This document shows positions 35,729 to 44,859 of a DNA stretch of 64,000 nt, in pieces; within the stretch, counting starts at the first letter, position 1; each line of letters opens with the position of its first letter. A program made the position numbers and the translations under genes. Location of the stretch: the NCBI RefSeq assembly GCF_024721115.1, contig NZ_JAMDHK010000021.1, forward strand, positions 1 to 64,000, in the 5' to 3' direction. This DNA is from Salipiger pentaromativorans (GTDB lineage Bacteria > Pseudomonadota > Alphaproteobacteria > Rhodobacterales > Rhodobacteraceae). Under the pieces are notes generated by a model that saw nothing but the letters and a program-made list of their open reading frames with translations, was not told the origin of the DNA and did no database searches.

Positions 35729-37072
35729 ATGCGCCTCAGCCGCTATTTCCTGCCCGTCCTCAAGGAGACGCCCGCCGAGGCGCAGATCGTCTCGCACCGC
35801 TACATGCTGCGCGCGGGGATGATCAAACAGGCCAGCGCCGGGATCTATTCCTGGCTGCCGCTGGGCTTCAAGATCCTGCGCAAGATCGAGAACATCATTC
35901 ACGAAGAGCAGGCGCGCGCCGGCCATATCGCGATGCTGATGCCGACCATCCAGTCGGCGGATCTGTGGCGCGAGTCGGGCCGCTACGACGCCTATGGCGC
36001 CGAGATGCTGCGCATCACCGACCGGCACGAGCGCGACATGCTGTTCACGCCGACCGCCGAAGAGCTGATCACCGACATCTTCCGCGCCAACGTCTCCTCC
36101 TACAAGGATCTGCCGCTGACGCTCTACCAGATCCAGTGGAAATTCCGCGACGAGATCCGCCCGCGTTTCGGCGTGATGCGGGGCCGCGAGTTCTACATGA
36201 AGGACGGCTACAATTTCGACCTCACCAAAGAGGACGCGCTGCACGCCTATAACCGCCATCTGGTGAGCTATCTGCGCACCTATGAGCGCATGGGCCTTCA
36301 GGCGATCCCGATGCGCGCCGACAGCGGCCCCATCGGCGGCGACGACACCCATGAATTCCTCGTGCTGGCCGAGACCGGCGAGTCGGAGGTGTTCTACGAC
36401 AGCGAGATCACCGATCTGAAATTCGGCGACCGCGAGATCGACTACAGCTCGCGCGCGCAGTGCCAGGCGGTGCTGGAGGAGTTCACCTCGCGCTATGCCC
36501 GCACCGACGAGACCCATGACGAGGCGCTGTTCAACCAGATCCCCGAAGAGCGCCGCCGCGTGGCGCGCGGCATCGAGGTCGGGCAGATCTTCTATTTCGG
36601 CACGAAATATTCCGAGCCGATGGGCGCCACCGTCACCGATGCCGAGGGCAACAAGGTGCCGGTGCATATGGGCTCGCACGGCATCGGCGTGTCGCGCCTG
36701 CTGGGCGCCATCATCGAGGCGTCGCATGACGACAAGGGCATCATCTGGCCCGAGGGTGTGACGCCCTTCCATGCCGGGATCGTCAATCTCAAGCAGGGCG
36801 ATGCCGAGGCCGATGCCGCCTGCGAGGCGCTTTATGCCTCGCTGACCGCGCTGGGGCTGGAGCCGCTTTACGACGACACCACCGAACGGGCGGGGGCGAA
36901 ATTCGCCACCATGGACCTGATCGGTCTGCCCTGGCGGATCACCGTCGGCCCGCGCGGGCTCAAGAACGGCGTGGTAGAGCTGACCTCGCGCCGCACCGGC
37001 GAGAGCGAAGAGCTGCCGCCCGAGGCCGCCGTGGCCAAGATTGCCGCCATCTATGGTGTGGCAAAGGCCTGA
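35729..37072 (+). CDS. proS: prolyl-tRNA synthetase
   Basis: Charges tRNA-Pro. 447 residues, about 120-130 shorter than the E. coli type because the INS editing domain between motifs 2 and 3 is missing, as is usual in alphaproteobacteria. Class II motifs: [10 protein letters not shown], motif 2 [22 protein letters not shown], and motif 3 [16 protein letters not shown]. Start at 35729 ([19 protein letters not shown]). Mischarged Ala-tRNA-Pro would have to be cleared by a free-standing YbaK/ProX-type protein elsewhere. Confidence 0.96.
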   Translation: MRLSRYFLPVLKETPAEAQIVSHRYMLRAGMIKQASAGIYSWLPLGFKILRKIENIIHEEQARAGHIAMLMPTIQSADLWRESGRYDAYGAEMLRITDRHERDMLFTPTAEELITDIFRANVSSYKDLPLTLYQIQWKFRDEIRPRFGVMRGREFYMKDGYNFDLTKEDALHAYNRHLVSYLRTYERMGLQAIPMRADSGPIGGDDTHEFLVLAETGESEVFYDSEITDLKFGDREIDYSSRAQCQAVLEEFTSRYARTDETHDEALFNQIPEERRRVARGIEVGQIFYFGTKYSEPMGATVTDAEGNKVPVHMGSHGIGVSRLLGAIIEASHDDKGIIWPEGVTPFHAGIVNLKQGDAEADAACEALYASLTALGLEPLYDDTTERAGAKFATMDLIGLPWRITVGPRGLKNGVVELTSRRTGESEELPPEAAVAKIAAIYGVAKA

Positions 37073-37138
37073 CAGCGCCTCCGTCTTGCGCTAGACTTAT
37101 TCCTGTCCGCCCCATGAAGAGGGCGGCAGGAGGCAAGC

Positions 37139-37654
37139 ATGGTGATCCGGGCTCTGGCCCTTGCCGCCGGTGTGACCGGTGCGGCGGGGCTGTCGCAATT
37201 CCCTGAATTCTCGCAGCAATACACCCAGAGGCTGGGCGGGGCGGTGGACGAGCTGACGCGGGTCGTCGCGCAGTTCGACCGCGATGCCGCGACGTTGGGG
37301 CTGAGCCGCGACGCGGCGCTGTCCCAGCTTGCCACGGGCGGCGATTTCGGTGCCGCGCGGGCGCAGAGCATGCGGGACACGGTGACGCGGCAAACCCGTT
37401 TGTCGGCGGATTTGCAGGCGCTCGAAGGGGCGGGGCCGTTTATGCGGGCGCGGCTTGCGGGGCATCTGAGCGACCCCGAAATCGCCACCCGCGCCTGGAG
37501 CGCCTACCGTCCGGCCCTGCCGCTCACCTTCGAGGGGGCGATTTTCGGAGGCGTGGGCTTTGGCGCGGGCTGGCTGGCGCTGTCGGCGCTCTGGGCGCTG
37601 CTGGCACGGCTGTTCCGGCGGAAGGCGCGGACGGAGCGTTTTGCGGGGCCTTAG
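37139..37654 (+). CDS. DUF2937 membrane-associated protein
   Basis: 171 residues: N-terminal hydrophobic segment, a helical stretch QYTQRLGGAVDELTRVVAQFDRDAATLGLSRDAAL typical of DUF2937, and a C-terminal transmembrane helix (about 133-158). An AGGAGG ribosome-binding site lies seven bases before the ATG. Probably anchored in the inner membrane with a coiled-coil-like periplasmic part. Function unknown. Downstream of proS by 66 bases. Confidence 0.8.
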   Translation: MVIRALALAAGVTGAAGLSQFPEFSQQYTQRLGGAVDELTRVVAQFDRDAATLGLSRDAALSQLATGGDFGAARAQSMRDTVTRQTRLSADLQALEGAGPFMRARLAGHLSDPEIATRAWSAYRPALPLTFEGAIFGGVGFGAGWLALSALWALLARLFRRKARTERFAGP

Positions 37655-37813
37655 AAGCCGATTCTTGGCTTGTGCCGTTTGCGCGCCGCGCGCCCTGGGC
37701 CCGGGGGGGGGCGCTTTGTGGGGCTGTGCGCCTCGCGACAAGGTCGGCCGAGGCGCCGTATCCAACCCAAAGGGCCACCGCCGCGCTCGGCTCGCACTGC
37801 GCGGCAAACCCGG
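37655..37813. other. 159-base convergent gap with a nine-G run
   Basis: The gap between DUF2937 and the glmM stop holds GC-rich sequence with the homopolymer GGGGGGGGG (about 37707-37715) and a segment rich in GCGCGCC. No gene, hairpin with U-tract or promoter is evident. Confidence 0.5.
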
Positions 37814-39157
37814 TCAGACCGCGGCCTGCACCTCGGCGACGATGCTGTCGACCACCTTGGCGAGCAGCGCCTCGTCCTCGCATTCCGCCATGACTCGGAT
37901 CAGCGGTTCGGTGCCCGATTTGCGGATCAGCAGCCGGCCGCTGCCGGTCAATGCGGCTTCCGCCTCGGCGATCGCCCCTTGCACGGCAGGTGTTTCCAGC
38001 GGTGTCTGACCGGCGGCGAAGCGCACGTTTTTCAGAAGCTGCGGCACCGGCTCGAAGCTGCGCGCAAGCGCCGAGGCGGGCTGCCCGGTGCGCACCATCT
38101 CGGCCAGGAATTGCAGCCCGGCCATCAGCCCGTCGCCGGTGGTGGCGTAATCGGTCATCACGATATGGCCCGACTGTTCGCCGCCCAGGTTCCAGCCGCG
38201 CGCACGCATCGCCTCGACCACGTAGCGGTCGCCGACCTTGGTGCGCTCGAGCGTCAGCCCGCGCCCCTGAAGAAACCGCTCCAGCCCCAGGTTGGACATC
38301 ACCGTCGCTACCAGCGTACCGCCGGTCAGCCGGTCTTCCTCGGCCCAGCGGGCGGCCATCAGCGCCATGATCTGGTCGCCGTCCGCCACCGTGCCGCTTT
38401 CGTCGATCAGGATGATCCGGTCGGCATCGCCATCCAGGCAGATGCCCACATCTGCGCCATGGGCGACCACCGCCGCCGCCGCGGCAGCGGGTTTGGTCGA
38501 GCCGCAATTCTCGTTTATGTTCAGACCGTTCGGCGCGGTGCCCACGGGGATCACCTCGGCGCCCAGCTCCCACAGCACCTCGGGCGCGGTCTTGTAGGCG
38601 GCGCCGTTGGCGCAATCCACCACCACCCTCATCCCGTCGAGCCGCATGCCGTGCGGGAAGGTGGATTTCACCCGTTCCTGATACCGGAATCGCCCGTCGT
38701 CGATGCGCTTGGCGCGGCCGATATTGCCCGCCTGCGCCGGGGCGACGCCGGCCTCGACCAGCGCCTCGATCTCGGCTTCGGCCTCGTCCGACAGCTTGAA
38801 TCCGTCGGGGCCGAAGAACTTGATCCCGTTGTCATGCGCCGGGTTGTGGCTGGCCGAGATCATGATCCCCATATCGGCGCGCATCGAGGGCGTCAGCAGC
38901 CCAACCGCCGGCGTCGGCACCGGGCCCAGCAGCAGCACGTTCATGCCGGTCGAGGTCAGCCCGGCGGTCAGCGCGTTTTCGAACATATAGCCCGAAAGGC
39001 GCGTGTCCTTGCCGATCACCACGCGGTGCACACCGCCGTTGTCGCGGCGGAAATAGCGCCCGGCCGCGGCGCCGATCATCAGCGCCATCTCGGCGGTCAT
39101 CGGAAAGGCATTGGCGGTGCCGCGCACCCCGTCGGTGCCAAAAAGTTTACGTGTCAT
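37814..39157 (-). CDS. glmM: phosphoglucosamine mutase
   Basis: Interconverts glucosamine-6-P and glucosamine-1-P for peptidoglycan and LPS precursors. 447 residues; FGTDGVRG at the N-terminus, phosphoserine loop [14 protein letters not shown], metal loop DGDADR, sugar loop GGEQSGHI and phosphate loop RKSGTEP. Start at 39157 overlaps the end of folP by 11 bases, so folB-folP-glmM is a coupled run. Confidence 0.97.
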   Translation of the reverse strand: MTRKLFGTDGVRGTANAFPMTAEMALMIGAAAGRYFRRDNGGVHRVVIGKDTRLSGYMFENALTAGLTSTGMNVLLLGPVPTPAVGLLTPSMRADMGIMISASHNPAHDNGIKFFGPDGFKLSDEAEAEIEALVEAGVAPAQAGNIGRAKRIDDGRFRYQERVKSTFPHGMRLDGMRVVVDCANGAAYKTAPEVLWELGAEVIPVGTAPNGLNINENCGSTKPAAAAAAVVAHGADVGICLDGDADRIILIDESGTVADGDQIMALMAARWAEEDRLTGGTLVATVMSNLGLERFLQGRGLTLERTKVGDRYVVEAMRARGWNLGGEQSGHIVMTDYATTGDGLMAGLQFLAEMVRTGQPASALARSFEPVPQLLKNVRFAAGQTPLETPAVQGAIAEAEAALTGSGRLLIRKSGTEPLIRVMAECEDEALLAKVVDSIVAEVQAAV

Positions 39158-40157
39158 CCCTGCCTCCCTGTCCGACCGCCTGCCATAGCGCCAGCGCCTG
39201 GCGCGTCGCGGCCACGTCGTGAACCCGGACGATCTGCACGCCCTGGGCAATCCCCGCCAGCGCCACAGCGATCGAGCCGGGCGCGCGGTCCTTCGGATCG
39301 GGTGCCTGTCCGATCCGCCCGATGAATCCCTTGCGCGAGACCCCGAGCAGGATTGGGCAGCCCAACCCGTGAAACAGCGACAGCCCGTTCAGCAGCGCTA
39401 GGTTATGCGCCTGCGTCTTGCCGAAGCCGATGCCGGGGTCGATGACGATCTTGTCGCGCTTCAGGCCCCGGGCTTCCAGCATCCCGATCTGGGTTTCGAG
39501 AAAATCGTAGACGTCGAGCAGCACGTCGTCATAGCGCGGATCGTCCTGCATGGTTTCCGGGCCGCCCTGAGAATGCATGATGCAGACCGGCAGGCTGTGG
39601 TCGATGCAGTAATCGGCCAGCGCGGGGTCGTAGGTCAGCCCCGAGACGTCGTTGATCAGCGCGGCGCCGGCGCGGATCGCCGCGCGCGCCACCGGCGCCT
39701 TGCGCGTGTCGATGGAAATGGGCACGCCGGCCAGGGCGCGGATCACCGGCTCGGTGCGGGCAATCTCTTCGCCCAGCGGGACGGTTTCGGCACCGGGCCG
39801 GGTGCTTTCTCCGCCGATGTCGAGCAGATCGGCACCCTCGCCGATCAGTCGGCGGCCACGCAGCGCGGCTTCGGCGGCGGAGCGGTCGCTGCCGCCATCC
39901 GAGAAACTGTCGGGGGTGACGTTGAGAATGCCCATGATCTGTGGCCGGTCCATGGCCAGCCCCAGAAGCGGCGGGCGCGGCGCGGTGAGCCGCGCGCGTT
40001 CGGGCGCGGGCAGGGTCGAGGCCGGGAGCCGCGTCACGGGGCCGTCGCGGCGGTGGCGCGCCACATGGGTGAACCAGAGCGGGCCGCCGGCAAGCGGCAG
40101 GGCATCGTCTGGACGGGGCGCGTCGGAGCGGACGAGGGGACGGAAATAGTCTCGCAT
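39147..40157 (-). CDS. folP: dihydropteroate synthase
   Basis: Condenses p-aminobenzoate with dihydropterin pyrophosphate in folate synthesis; target of sulfonamides. The TIM barrel starts at about residue 72 with [16 protein letters not shown], then [30 protein letters not shown] and GVSRKGFIG. The first ~68 residues form an N-terminal extension ([13 protein letters not shown]) not needed for the core fold. 336 residues. Sits between folB and glmM in one unit. Confidence 0.95.
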   Translation of the reverse strand: MRDYFRPLVRSDAPRPDDALPLAGGPLWFTHVARHRRDGPVTRLPASTLPAPERARLTAPRPPLLGLAMDRPQIMGILNVTPDSFSDGGSDRSAAEAALRGRRLIGEGADLLDIGGESTRPGAETVPLGEEIARTEPVIRALAGVPISIDTRKAPVARAAIRAGAALINDVSGLTYDPALADYCIDHSLPVCIMHSQGGPETMQDDPRYDDVLLDVYDFLETQIGMLEARGLKRDKIVIDPGIGFGKTQAHNLALLNGLSLFHGLGCPILLGVSRKGFIGRIGQAPDPKDRAPGSIAVALAGIAQGVQIVRVHDVAATRQALALWQAVGQGGRDDT

Positions 40158-40205
40158 GTGGGGTCTCTAGCGCCTGTCCGCGCGGTTTGTCCAGCGGCCC
40201 CGCCT

Positions 40206-41126
40206 CTAGCTGTTTCCGACTGTTACAGCCCTGCTGGGCACCGGTGAATCGGCGGGCGGCGTTTCGCCGATGACCACCAGTTCGCAGGCCTCCATCAGCC
40301 CCGCGAACCAGCTCGCCAGCGCAACGGAATCGCGCGGCTGGCTGGCCGGGCCCTGGGTCGCGTCCAGCACGATTTTTGACGGCGCCCAGATGCAGATCTG
40401 GCCGTTCTTCATGGCCCAGTCGAGTTCGGTTCGCGTCGCCACCACCTTGCAGCGCGGATCGCGGGCCGCCAGAACCCAGCCGTTCTGCTCGATGGCCAGA
40501 AGATCGACCCGCCGTTGCGCCAGCGGATGCGCCGCCTGCGGGCGGGCGACATCTGGCAGGCCGACGCAGAGGATGAGCGGCGCGCTCTGCGCCGCGAACC
40601 CGTCGATCCAGCCCGAAACCGCATCCGAGGCGATGGCGGCATTGGACAGGTAGACGATGCGCGGATGCGGGCGGGTCTGCGCGACCTCGTTCAGATGCGC
40701 CCCGAAGTCGCGCCGGGTCCGGACGATCTCGACCCCGAGCGCACCGGGGCCGCGGTCGAGCTTCTCGATGCGCACGAAGGCGCGCATCGCCTGCGGTTCC
40801 AGCAGGATGCGCTCGGCGATGCGCTCGGCGAGGGTTTCCAGAAGGTTGACCCGCTCGGCCGCAAGCTCGGCCGAGATCGCCTCGGTGACGCGGTCGTAGC
40901 TGAGGATGCGGTCGACATCGTCGTCGGGCAGGCCGCCCGCCGGCGCGACCTCGACCACCACGTCGAAGCGCACCCGCTGGGTGTGGCCGCGTTCGGCTTG
41001 AAAGGCGCCGATCTCGACCTCGCGCACATGGTCGCGCAGCGAGATGCGGTCGCGCGGCGCCTCGCCTTCGGTGGCGATGGCCCGTTCGGACGGGTGGGCA
41101 AAGGCAAGGCGGATTTCATCGGCCAT
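40206..41126 (-). CDS. folB: dihydroneopterin aldolase with extra C-terminal domain
   Basis: 306 residues. Residues 1 to ~135 are a FolB domain (RISLRDHVREVEIGAFQAERG, LLETLAERIAERIL, and the lysine region RIEKLDRGPGALGVEI), cleaving dihydroneopterin to 6-hydroxymethyl-dihydropterin. Residues ~145-306 are an added domain that I do not recognise, with IVYLSNAAIASDAV, APLILCVGLPDVA and QNGWVLAARDPRCKVVATRTELDW; free FolB is ~120 residues. Start at 41126 (MADEIRLAF). First gene of folB-folP-glmM, 48 bases before folP. Confidence 0.88.
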   Translation of the reverse strand: MADEIRLAFAHPSERAIATEGEAPRDRISLRDHVREVEIGAFQAERGHTQRVRFDVVVEVAPAGGLPDDDVDRILSYDRVTEAISAELAAERVNLLETLAERIAERILLEPQAMRAFVRIEKLDRGPGALGVEIVRTRRDFGAHLNEVAQTRPHPRIVYLSNAAIASDAVSGWIDGFAAQSAPLILCVGLPDVARPQAAHPLAQRRVDLLAIEQNGWVLAARDPRCKVVATRTELDWAMKNGQICIWAPSKIVLDATQGPASQPRDSVALASWFAGLMEACELVVIGETPPADSPVPSRAVTVGNS

Positions 41127-41182
41127 GGCGGGCCCTCTTCGGCTGTCGGTCTGTGGTTGTTCCTGTCGCGGCGGTGACGGGA

Positions 41183-41227
41183 CAAATCTCTTTGAAGAGA
41201 TTTGCAAAAGTTTTCGAAAACTTTTGC
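41183..41227. repeat. double perfect palindrome
   Basis: Two hairpins sharing one base. CAAATCTCTT-TG-AAGAGATTTG is at 41183-41204, and a perfect 24-base palindrome reading GCAAAAGTTTTC and its complement is at 41204-41227. It lies between the SleB-type hydrolase stop and folB, in a much more AT-rich patch than its surroundings. It could terminate in either direction, but its exact double symmetry suggests a repeated extragenic element. Confidence 0.7.
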
Positions 41228-41321
41228 GTCCCGCGATCCGTGTCGCTTCGGGCGCCATCTTACCGCAGTGCGCCGGCGGCTGCGAGGCCCGGAAACGGCA
41301 TCCGGGCGCGCTCTGGCGGCG

Positions 41322-41957
41322 TCAGTTGCTGCTGACGCGATAGCCGGGCCGGTAGAAGAAGTGATCGCCGATCGAGGCGGTGCGGGTGAACTTGCGCGAC
41401 CAAGAGGGGCGCACCGCATGGGTGTGGTAGTAGGTGGCGCCATTGGTCAGCGCCCGGGGCGCTCCGGCGAGCATTGCCTTGGCGACCTTGGCCACGCGGT
41501 CCCAGGCGGCGGGTTCGTTGATATTCTCGGGGTGGCCGTCGCAGGTATAGGTGAACTGGCAGGCGAATTTCCGGCCGGTGCCCTGGTTGATCACGCCGCA
41601 GACCGAATTGGGAAACCGCGGGCTGTCGACCCGGTTGAGGATGACTTCGGCCACCGCGAACTGGCCTTTCAGCGTCTCGCCCCGCGCCTCGAAATAGAGC
41701 GCCTCGGCCAGACATTGCCACTGCGCCCCGCCGCTCGCCTTGGGCTGACGCGAAAGCCACGCCTTGTCATAGGAAAATCCGCGGACGGTGCCGGTCGAGA
41801 CCGGTGTGACCAGCCCGTTCAGATGCGCCGGTGCGGCGGCGTTCAGCCCGCGCTTTTCCAGAGTCACCAGCCGGCGGATATTGTCCTGTTTCACTTCGGC
41901 AGCAGCCGGCACGGCCACGGCAAGCGCGGCCAGCGCAAGAACGATAGCTTTGATCAT
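41322..41957 (-). CDS. SleB/CwlJ-type cell wall hydrolase
   Basis: 211-residue exported peptidoglycan hydrolase of the Hydrolase_2 family. Signal peptide KAIVLALAALAVAVPAAA. The catalytic domain has LAEALYFEARGE (glutamate), AVAEVILNRVDSPRFPNSVCGVINQ and CQFTYTCDG. The ATG at 41957 is preceded by GAGGGACAG; 47 upstream in-frame residues are rejected. In non-spore-formers such enzymes act in wall remodelling. Monocistronic, with its own promoter. Confidence 0.9.
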   Translation of the reverse strand: MIKAIVLALAALAVAVPAAAEVKQDNIRRLVTLEKRGLNAAAPAHLNGLVTPVSTGTVRGFSYDKAWLSRQPKASGGAQWQCLAEALYFEARGETLKGQFAVAEVILNRVDSPRFPNSVCGVINQGTGRKFACQFTYTCDGHPENINEPAAWDRVAKVAKAMLAGAPRALTNGATYYHTHAVRPSWSRKFTRTASIGDHFFYRPGYRVSSN

Positions 41958-42012
41958 CTGTCCCTCGTAAGTCCCAGGTGGCGGTCGTCCCAAAACCGCA
42001 CAAAACCCGGGC

Positions 42013-42041
42013 GTCTTAATAAAATTGCGTCTTTTCGTCCA
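42013..42041 (-). promoter_or_regulatory. candidate promoter of the wall hydrolase
   Basis: Minus strand TGGACG (42041-42036), 17 bases, then TAAGAC (42018-42013), 56 bases before the start codon. Confidence 0.4.
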
Positions 42042-42121
42042 GCAGAGGGAAAATATGCCGGCGGAATTCGGCCCAAACATTTGGGAAACCAGGCTCATCT
42101 AGTGGGGGGAGAAGGGCGATT

Positions 42122-44707
42122 CTACCCGATCTTGTCCTTGATGGCCAATTGCGCGGCGGCCAGCCGCGCAACCGGAACACGGAAGGGAGAGCAGCTTACA
42201 TAGTCGATTCCGGCGCTGCGGCAGAAGGCAATCGAATCGGGGTCGCCGCCATGTTCGCCGCAGATCGACAGCATCACACCGCCATTGCCGCGCCGCCCGC
42301 GCTCGACCCCGATGCGGATCAGCTCGCCGACGCCATCGGCGTCGAGCCGGTGGAACGGGTCCTCGGCGAACACACCCTGTTGCACGTAATGCGACATGAA
42401 GCGCCCGGCATCGTCGCGCGACAGCCCGTAGGTCATCTGGGTCAGGTCGTTGGTGCCGAAGCTCAGGAAATGCGCATGCTGGGCGATCTCGTCCGCGCGC
42501 AGGCAGGCGCGTGGCGTCTCGACCATGACGCCCAGCGAATAATCGAACTCGCGCCCGCGCTCGTTGCGCACCGCCGCCGCGACCGCGTCGATCCGGGTGC
42601 GCACCAGCTCGACCTCGCGGCAGGCCGAGACCAGCGGCAGCATGATCTCCGGCACCACCGGCGCGCCTTCCTTCGACGCCTCCAGCGTCGCCTCAAAGAT
42701 CGCGCGGGCCTGCATTTCGTAGATCTCGGGCACCGCGATGCCCAGGCGCACGCCGCGCATGCCCAGCATCGGGTTGTATTCGCCCATGCTTTCCACCCTG
42801 CGGGTCACGTCGCTGACCGGCAGGTCCAGCGCTTCGGCCAGATCGCGCAGCCCGGCGCGGTCGGAGGGCAGGAATTCGTGCAGCGGCGGGTCGAAGAGGC
42901 GGATGCAGACCGGCATCCCCTCCATGATCCGGAACAGTTCGATGAAATCGGCGCGCTGCATCGGCAGCAGCCGCGCCAGCGCCGCCTCGCGGTCCTTCGG
43001 ACAGTCGGCAAAGATCATCTCGCGCATCGGCGTGATGCGGTCGGCCTCGAAGAACATGTGCTCCGTCCGGCAAAGCCCGATCCCCTGGGCGGCGAAATTG
43101 CGCGCGGTGGTGGCGTCGGCCGGCGTGTCGGCATTGGCGCGAATGCCGATATCGCGCTCGGCATCGGCCCAGGACATGAAGATGTGAAAGGCGTCGTCCA
43201 GCGCCGCCTCGATCATCCTGGGCGCCCCGGCCAGCACCTGGCCCGACGTGCCGTCCACGGTGATCGTGTCGCCCTCGCGGAAGCGGCGCCCGTCCTCGGC
43301 CAGCAATAGCTTGTCATGCAGGCGAAAGCCCATGCGCGCCGCGCCCACCACGCAGGGCAGGCCGAGCCCGCGCCCGATCACCGCTGCGTGGCTCGTCATG
43401 CCGCCGCGCTCGGTCAGCACCGCCGCGGCGGCGTGCATGCCGCGCACATCCTCGGGCGAGGTCTCGCGCCGGACCAGGATGCAGGGCTCGCCACGCGCCG
43501 CGCTGGCCTGCGCCTCGGAGGAGGAGAAAACGATGCGCCCGGTCGCCGCGCCCGGAGAGGCGGCGACGCCGCGCCCGATCACGTCACGCTCGGCTTCCGG
43601 GTCGATCTGGCGGTGCAGCAGCTCGCTGAGCCCGCGCGGCTCGACCCGCATCACCGCCTCCTGGCGTGAGATGATGCCGTCTTCGGCCAGCCGGACTGCG
43701 ATGCGCAGCGCCGCGCGCGGGCTGCGCTTGACCCGCACCCCGTCGAGAATATGGACGCGGCCGTTCTCGATGGTGAATTCGATCTGCATCTCGGCGCGCA
43801 GCTTTTCCCGCATCAGCGCGACGTAATGCTTGAGTGTCTCGAACGCCTCGGGCTCCAGCTCCTCGAGCGAGGGGCCGCGCGGATCGCGTTCCATGTAAAG
43901 CGCCGCCTCGCCGCTTTCGAGCGCCTCGCGCCCCTGGCTCTGGCTCAGGTAACGGCCGGTGATCTGGCGCAGCCCGGTGTCGGAATTCACCAGTTGCAAC
44001 ACGCCCGAGCCGCGTTCGCCTAGCCCCAGCCCCAGCGCCATCTCCTGCACGATGAGCCCGAGCCCGGCATCCACCGGCGCGCCTTTCGCCTGGCGCAGGA
44101 GGCGGGCGGTCGTGCCTTCCCAGGCGCGGGCCATCGAGCGCAGCACCTCGGCAAGCTGGACAGCGGGATCCTGCGGGAACGGTTCTTCGGCCTCTTCCTC
44201 GTAGCAGCGCAGCACTTCGCTCAGCGCCTCCTGCCCGGAGCCGGCAATTTCTTCGAACACGTCGGGATCGAGGCGCGCGACATGGATCGCATAGGCCTGC
44301 ACGAAGCGGGTATAGAGCGCCGAGGCCGCCTCGGCGCCGATGCTGTCGGAGAGGTCCACGAAGGCGGCGTCGTTCATGCCGATGTTCAGGACCGAGCCCG
44401 GCCCGCCCCAATCGGGATCTTCCGAGGAGGGGCGCACGCAGAGCAGCACACCGACGGGAAACTGCGCCAGGATCTTGCGGACATCGGGCATCTCGCCCGC
44501 CGCGATCCGATGCACCGTGCCAAAGCTCAGGGCCACGGTGCGGGGCACCGGCAGGTCGAGCCGCACCAGACGCTGGAGACATTTCGCCCGGCCCCCATGG
44601 GTCGGCGCAGAGATCGGCGCCGTGGGGGTGATCAGGGTGACGTCTCGGTCCTGGTTCTGTCGAAGCGTATCGGGCACGGGCTTTCCTGTTCTTCCGCAGC
44701 GCAGCAT
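42122..44707 (-). CDS. PPDK-like PEP-utilising protein with altered ATP-binding half
   Basis: About 861 residues. The C-terminal two thirds match pyruvate phosphate dikinase: swivelling-His motif ERGGMTSHAAVIGRGLG, SFGTNDLTQMTYGLSRDDAG, and catalytic-Cys region CGEHGGDP...DYVSCSPFRVP. The N-terminal ATP-grasp part departs from it: GGRAKCL replaces GGKGANL, and the TRNP/TRDP loop is VNSD. The phosphate may therefore come from a different donor or the protein may be regulatory. The start is uncertain (ATG 44707, or TTG 44782). Next to glyS, as often in alphaproteobacteria. Confidence 0.8.
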   Translation of the reverse strand: MLRCGRTGKPVPDTLRQNQDRDVTLITPTAPISAPTHGGRAKCLQRLVRLDLPVPRTVALSFGTVHRIAAGEMPDVRKILAQFPVGVLLCVRPSSEDPDWGGPGSVLNIGMNDAAFVDLSDSIGAEAASALYTRFVQAYAIHVARLDPDVFEEIAGSGQEALSEVLRCYEEEAEEPFPQDPAVQLAEVLRSMARAWEGTTARLLRQAKGAPVDAGLGLIVQEMALGLGLGERGSGVLQLVNSDTGLRQITGRYLSQSQGREALESGEAALYMERDPRGPSLEELEPEAFETLKHYVALMREKLRAEMQIEFTIENGRVHILDGVRVKRSPRAALRIAVRLAEDGIISRQEAVMRVEPRGLSELLHRQIDPEAERDVIGRGVAASPGAATGRIVFSSSEAQASAARGEPCILVRRETSPEDVRGMHAAAAVLTERGGMTSHAAVIGRGLGLPCVVGAARMGFRLHDKLLLAEDGRRFREGDTITVDGTSGQVLAGAPRMIEAALDDAFHIFMSWADAERDIGIRANADTPADATTARNFAAQGIGLCRTEHMFFEADRITPMREMIFADCPKDREAALARLLPMQRADFIELFRIMEGMPVCIRLFDPPLHEFLPSDRAGLRDLAEALDLPVSDVTRRVESMGEYNPMLGMRGVRLGIAVPEIYEMQARAIFEATLEASKEGAPVVPEIMLPLVSACREVELVRTRIDAVAAAVRNERGREFDYSLGVMVETPRACLRADEIAQHAHFLSFGTNDLTQMTYGLSRDDAGRFMSHYVQQGVFAEDPFHRLDADGVGELIRIGVERGRRGNGGVMLSICGEHGGDPDSIAFCRSAGIDYVSCSPFRVPVARLAAAQLAIKDKIG

Positions 44708-44805
44708 AACCCGGAAAAGGGCTGTGACAATATCACCTTTCTTCGCAAAGGCGAAGTTAAGCCGAGCGGCCTGCACGGTCAAAGCGCCGCGGGCGGGTCG
44801 AGGGG

Positions 44806-44822
44806 CCGGTCAATCTGACCGG
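44806..44822. other. inverted repeat between glyS and the PPDK-like gene
   Basis: CCGGTCA-ATC-TGACCGG, perfect seven-base arms, 38 bases after the glyS stop. No U-tract, so either a weak terminator, an RNA-processing structure or an operator for the downstream gene. Confidence 0.35.
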
Positions 44823-44859
44823 TCAACCCCTTGCCTCAGAACGGTTTTCCCCGCAGTCG

